Shown here in pieces: positions 32,072 through 34,882 of a DNA stretch of 34,882 nucleotides; within the stretch, counting starts at the first letter, position 1, and each line of letters opens with the position of its first letter. The position numbers were made by a program, and so were the translations under genes. Below the pieces are notes generated by a model, which saw only the letters and a list, made by a program, of their open reading frames with translations, had not been told where the DNA came from and did not search any database. Origin of the DNA: an uncultured Veillonellaceae bacterium (GTDB lineage Bacteria > Bacillota > Negativicutes > Selenomonadales > Selenomonadaceae); contig OMZR01000023.1 in assembly GCA_900315575.1 (NCBI GenBank), forward strand, positions 1 through 34,882, in the 5' to 3' direction.

Positions 32072-32739
32072 GCGAGCTCGATCGTTTCGCCCGGACGCAC
32101 GATGTCGACTTTCGCCGGCGTCATCGACTCCGTGACTTCCTTGTATTTCTCGACGTCCTGCGCGATGATCGGCCACGTATCGTAATGAATCGGGATGACA
32201 TGGCGCACACCGAGCCACTTCGCCGCGAGCGCCGCGTCCTCGAGGCCCATCGTGTAGTTGTCGCCGATCGGCAGCATCGCATAATCGAGCGGGTCTTTCC
32301 TGCCGATGAGCTGCATGTCGGAGAACAGCGCCGTGTCGCCCGCGAAATAGAGCACCTTGCCGCCCATGTAAATGACGAATCCGCAGGCGATGCCGCCGGC
32401 GACGCCGCTGCTGTGCTGCGCAAGCGTCATGCGCACCTTGCCGAACGGCAGATTGAGAGACCCGCCGAGGTTCATGCCGTGGAGCTTCGCGGCCGGGAGG
32501 TCGAGCAGGCCGAGCACCTCCGGCACGCCGACAACGTCTGCGCCCGTGCGTGCCGCGATGGCCTGCGCGTCACCGAAATGGTCGCCATGCGCATGCGAGA
32601 GCAGGATGGTGTCCGCCTCGACCTTATCGGCCGTGATGGCCGCCTTCGGATTCCCCGTCAGGAACGGGTCGGTCAGGACTTTGTGCGTGCCGTCATCGAG
32701 GCAGAAACAAGAATGTCCGTAAAAGCTGAATTTCAACAT
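32068..32739 (-). CDS. UPF0173 family metal-dependent hydrolase
   Basis: A 223-residue metallo-beta-lactamase fold protein. Metal ligands are in HAHGDH (near residue 70), QHSSG, GDT and IPIHYDTWP. The N-terminus MLKFSFYGHSCF matches the family. UPF0173 members are cytosolic hydrolases of undetermined substrate. AAAGGAG lies 8 bp before ATG 32739, and an extended -10 lies upstream. It is the first gene of the run through miaA and hfq. Confidence 0.92.
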   Translation of the reverse strand: MLKFSFYGHSCFCLDDGTHKVLTDPFLTGNPKAAITADKVEADTILLSHAHGDHFGDAQAIAARTGADVVGVPEVLGLLDLPAAKLHGMNLGGSLNLPFGKVRMTLAQHSSGVAGGIACGFVIYMGGKVLYFAGDTALFSDMQLIGRKDPLDYAMLPIGDNYTMGLEDAALAAKWLGVRHVIPIHYDTWPIIAQDVEKYKEVTESMTPAKVDIVRPGETIELA

Positions 32740-32764
32740 CGGAACGACTCCTTTCGGCTGCGAA

Positions 32765-32793
32765 TTGCCATCCGAAATCACAGATGATAAAAT
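32765..32793 (+). promoter_or_regulatory. Promoter of the thiamine pyrophosphokinase gene
   Basis: TTGCCA (32765-32770), a 17-bp spacer and TAAAAT (32788-32793). It interleaves with the divergent promoter of the UPF0173 gene, so the two may compete. Confidence 0.65.
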
Positions 32794-32804
32794 AAGATAC
32801 AACT

Positions 32805-32813
32805 ATTATATCA
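32805..32813 (-). promoter_or_regulatory. Extended -10 promoter of the UPF0173 - miaA - hfq unit
   Basis: TGATATAAT on the minus strand (32813-32805) is the same perfect extended -10 as that of fba. The -35 position (TTCCAT at 32833-32828) is weak. Confidence 0.6.
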
Positions 32814-32845
32814 CAGGAAACAATGAGATGGAAAGGGAGACCGTG

Positions 32846-33577
32846 ATGGAGATGCAGAAAACGTCGGAGCGAACGACCATCCATCTGCCGCAGGGAACGC
32901 TCGACTTTCATCGGCCGCTGCCGGAACGCGCGCGGCTGCTAGTGCTCGGCGGGCGCGCGCCCGCCGTCCCGTGGCTGCAGGAATGGAGGCGGGCCTGGCC
33001 ATCGGCGGACGTCTATGCCGTCGACCACGGCGTCGATGCCTGCCGCAGGGCGGGGCTCTCGCCGACGCTGCTGATTGGCGACGCGGACAGCGCGGTGCTG
33101 GAGAACTGGCGCTGGGGCGAAGCACGGGCCGCGCGCGTCGAGCGCCACCCCGTCGAAAAGGATTTCACGGACACGCAGCTCGCGCTCCGGCGCGCGACGG
33201 AGGGCGGGGCTGCCGTGCTGCTGTTGACGGGCGCGTTCGGCGGGCGGTTCGACCACGCGTACAGCACGATTTTTTCGGCCGCGCAGGTGCAGGTGCCCTG
33301 CGTGCTGGCTGACGAAAGGGAGTTCGTGGCCTACGTCCATGGCGGAGAGCGCCTCACGGTGGCCTTCCGGCAGCGGCCGAAGGCTCTCTCGCTGCTGCCG
33401 ATGACGGCCGAGGCCGAGGGCGTCACGCTTCAGGGCACGCACTGGCCGCTCACGGACGCCTCGCTCTGCCAGGGACAGCCGAACGCTGTCAGCAATGTGG
33501 TGGAAGAAGGGACGGACAGATGCATGCTCGACGTACGGGAGGGATGCGTCGCATTGTATGCGTGCTGGAAGGAATGA
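32846..33577 (+). CDS. Thiamine pyrophosphokinase
   Basis: A 243-residue enzyme that transfers pyrophosphate from ATP to thiamine to make thiamine diphosphate. Family motifs: VDHGVDACRRAGLSPTLLIGDADS, then HPVEKDFTDTQLAL, then LTGAFGGRFDH, and a C-terminal beta domain with SLLPM and VSNVV. The ATG at 32846 has GGGAG 6 bp upstream; an ATG at 32828 with a weaker GGA would add six residues. It is the only plus-strand gene of the last 28 kb. No other thiamine gene is adjacent. Confidence 0.88.
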   Translation: MEMQKTSERTTIHLPQGTLDFHRPLPERARLLVLGGRAPAVPWLQEWRRAWPSADVYAVDHGVDACRRAGLSPTLLIGDADSAVLENWRWGEARAARVERHPVEKDFTDTQLALRRATEGGAAVLLLTGAFGGRFDHAYSTIFSAAQVQVPCVLADEREFVAYVHGGERLTVAFRQRPKALSLLPMTAEAEGVTLQGTHWPLTDASLCQGQPNAVSNVVEEGTDRCMLDVREGCVALYACWKE

Positions 33578-33578
33578 C

Positions 33579-34400
33579 TCAGTTATGCCGCTGGCGGACG
33601 GCCTCGTAGAGGACGATGGCGGTGGAGACGGCGACGTTGAGGGATTCGGCGCCGCCGTACATCGGGATGTAGAGCGTTTCTGATGACGCGAGGAGGGGCT
33701 CTGAGACGCCCTGCCCTTCGTTGCCGAAGACGATGGCCGTCGGGCCGGTAAAGTCGGCCGCGTCATACGGGCGGGCCTTGGCGTCGAGCGCTGTGGCGTA
33801 GAGGCACAGGCCGCTTTCACGGGCAAAGGACAGGAATGCTTCCTCCGTGACGCCGCTGACGACGGGCAGGTGGAACAGCGACCCCATGGCCGCGCGGACA
33901 ACCTTCGGGCTGTAGATGTCCGTCGTGCCCTTGAGGAGGATGAGGCCTGCCATGCCTGCTGCATCGGCCGTGCGCAGGATGGTGCCGAGGTTGCCGGGGT
34001 CCTGGATGCGGTCGAGGACGACATAGCAGGGAGCGGCTGGGCTGGCGGCGGTTTTCGTGAGGCGGGCGAGGTCATCGAGGCTCCGCTTTTTCTGTGCGAG
34101 GACGAGCAGCAGGCCCTGCGGCGTCTGGGTGTCGCCGGCCTTCTGGTAGACGCTTTCGGGCACGAGGGCGACGGGGACGCCGTTTTCTTCCAGCTTTGCG
34201 ATGACGGCCGCCGCGCGCGGCTCCCCTGCCGCATGCGGCGTCACGAGTGCGTAGTCGATGTCCCAGTCCGAGGCCGCCGCCATCTCGGCGAGCCGCACGC
34301 CTTCGGCGAGGAACTTCCCCGTCTTTTCGCGCGCCATACGCTTCGCGAGCTGCGCGGCGAGCTTGATTTTCGGATTGGACGGACTTTCGATTTTTTGCAT
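33579..34400 (-). CDS. TrmH/SpoU family RNA 2'-O-methyltransferase
   Basis: A 273-residue SPOUT methyltransferase that uses S-adenosylmethionine to methylate a ribose of rRNA or tRNA. The N-terminal substrate-binding domain (about 1-105) begins with a PSNPKIK segment. The knot domain has motif 1 LDRIQDPGNLGTILRTADAAG, motif 2 IVFGNEGQGVS and motif 3 IPMYGGAESLNVAVSTAIVLYE. Its place next to rplT is common for the YsgA-like group in Firmicutes. ATG at 34400 has GGAG 13 bp upstream; a TTG at 34412 is an alternative. Its stop is one base from the convergent thiamine pyrophosphokinase stop. Confidence 0.93.
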   Translation of the reverse strand: MQKIESPSNPKIKLAAQLAKRMAREKTGKFLAEGVRLAEMAAASDWDIDYALVTPHAAGEPRAAAVIAKLEENGVPVALVPESVYQKAGDTQTPQGLLLVLAQKKRSLDDLARLTKTAASPAAPCYVVLDRIQDPGNLGTILRTADAAGMAGLILLKGTTDIYSPKVVRAAMGSLFHLPVVSGVTEEAFLSFARESGLCLYATALDAKARPYDAADFTGPTAIVFGNEGQGVSEPLLASSETLYIPMYGGAESLNVAVSTAIVLYEAVRQRHN

Positions 34401-34425
34401 GATTGAATCCAAACTCCATATATAA

Positions 34426-34462
34426 AAATTTGAGTCGAAGGATTTCCCTTCGACTCAAATTT
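34426..34462 (-). terminator. Terminator after rplT
   Basis: A perfect 16-bp stem: TTTGAGTCGAAGG and flanking A/T bases at 34426-34441 pair with 34447-34462 around a 5-nt loop. On the minus strand it continues into TTTTT. It separates rplT from the methyltransferase gene. Confidence 0.85.
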
Positions 34463-34482
34463 ATTTGATCCGTAATACCGGA

Positions 34483-34836
34483 TTACAGGCTCTCTTTCGC
34501 AACGTTGACGAGCTGCGTGAATGCGGCTGCATCGTTGATAGCGAGGTCAGCGAGCATCTTGCGGTTGACTTCGACGCCAGCCTTCGTGAGGCCGCAGACG
34601 AGACGGCTGTAGGAGATGCCGTTCGTGCGGGCCGCAGCGTTGATGCGGGCGATCCAGAGGCGGCGGAAGTTGCCCTTCTTTGCACGGCGGTCGCGGCGTG
34701 CATAGTAGAGCGCCTTCATGACGGTCTCGTTGGCTTTCTTGAACTGCTTGCTCTTGGAGCCCTTGTAGCCCTTGGCGAGCTTTAGGATCTTTTTATGACG
34801 ACGATGTGCCGTGACACCGACTTTGACTCTTGGCAT
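34483..34836 (-). CDS. rplT: 50S ribosomal protein L20
   Basis: A 117-residue, strongly basic ribosomal protein needed early in 50S assembly. It starts [26 protein letters not shown] and contains [25 protein letters not shown], both strongly conserved in L20. AGGAGG lies 8 bp before ATG 34836. The usual partners infC and rpmI would lie upstream on this strand, beyond the window edge; the remaining 46 bases hold only the upstream spacer. Confidence 0.98.
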   Translation of the reverse strand: MPRVKVGVTAHRRHKKILKLAKGYKGSKSKQFKKANETVMKALYYARRDRRAKKGNFRRLWIARINAAARTNGISYSRLVCGLTKAGVEVNRKMLADLAINDAAAFTQLVNVAKESL

Positions 34837-34882
34837 AGTGGTTTCCTCCTATATGATAGTACTTTGTTTCTTTGGTGACTGG

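Noticed and set aside
32939-34234. A 431-codon minus-strand frame across the thiamine pyrophosphokinase and methyltransferase genes
   Set aside because: It runs through both genes in the wrong frames, has a Ser/Arg/Pro-rich composition, and matches nothing recognisable.

Overview
The window looks like ordinary chromosomal DNA from a GC-rich member of the Negativicutes (Selenomonas/Mitsuokella type). This is inferred, not searched. The grounds are Firmicute-style strong ribosome binding sites, a T-box leader, the rbgA-rnhB-FliK-like gene order known from Bacillus, an LDH-like malate dehydrogenase, an hfq-miaA block and repeat types common in gut Firmicutes. No rRNA, phage, insertion sequence transposase or CRISPR array was seen. 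Nearly every gene is housekeeping, and most lie on the minus strand.

Layout. 1-5010: the tail of an RluA-type pseudouridine synthase, class II fructose-bisphosphate aldolase (fba), an orphan zinc/manganese-binding lipoprotein (minus), a ketopantoate reductase-like gene and a MATE efflux pump. 5031-6651: an AT-richer three-gene minus-strand unit of small exported proteins, bounded by hairpins on both sides. 6808-10646: rbgA, rnhB and a large FliK-like protein, transcribed leftward. 10766-17407: a T-box-controlled operon, pheS-pheT-zapA-pncB-aroE, with a MITE-like element between the T-box and pheS. 17408-17822: a gene-free stretch rich in palindromic repeats. 17823-22665: the operon flhB-like - yraN - comM - priA. 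22662-24364: tadA and mdh. 24407-27282: a PHP-domain phosphoesterase gene, a frameshifted uvrC and tRNA-Leu(UAG). 27279-32739: metal-dependent hydrolase, miaA, hfq, dut, rarA, an IscR-type regulator and a cysteine desulfurase. 32846-34836: thiamine pyrophosphokinase (plus), an RNA 2'-O-methyltransferase and ribosomal protein L20.

How genes work together. The T-box leader should raise pheST expression when tRNA-Phe is uncharged. Because zapA, pncB and aroE follow with 10-30 bp gaps, the same signal probably reaches the shikimate pathway (aroE), NAD salvage (pncB) and cell division (zapA). The FliK-like and FlhB-like proteins resemble parts of the flagellar export switch, but each sits among translation or DNA-maintenance genes.

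The least explained parts are the non-coding elements. Two long palindromes (4938-5009 and 17463-17601) share a conserved core with an internal asymmetry, while their outer arms differ in sequence yet remain self-complementary. The second encloses a possible pseudoknot. A third, MITE-like element has 15-bp terminal inverted repeats and sits in the pheS leader. These and the uvrC frameshift are the main points to follow up.
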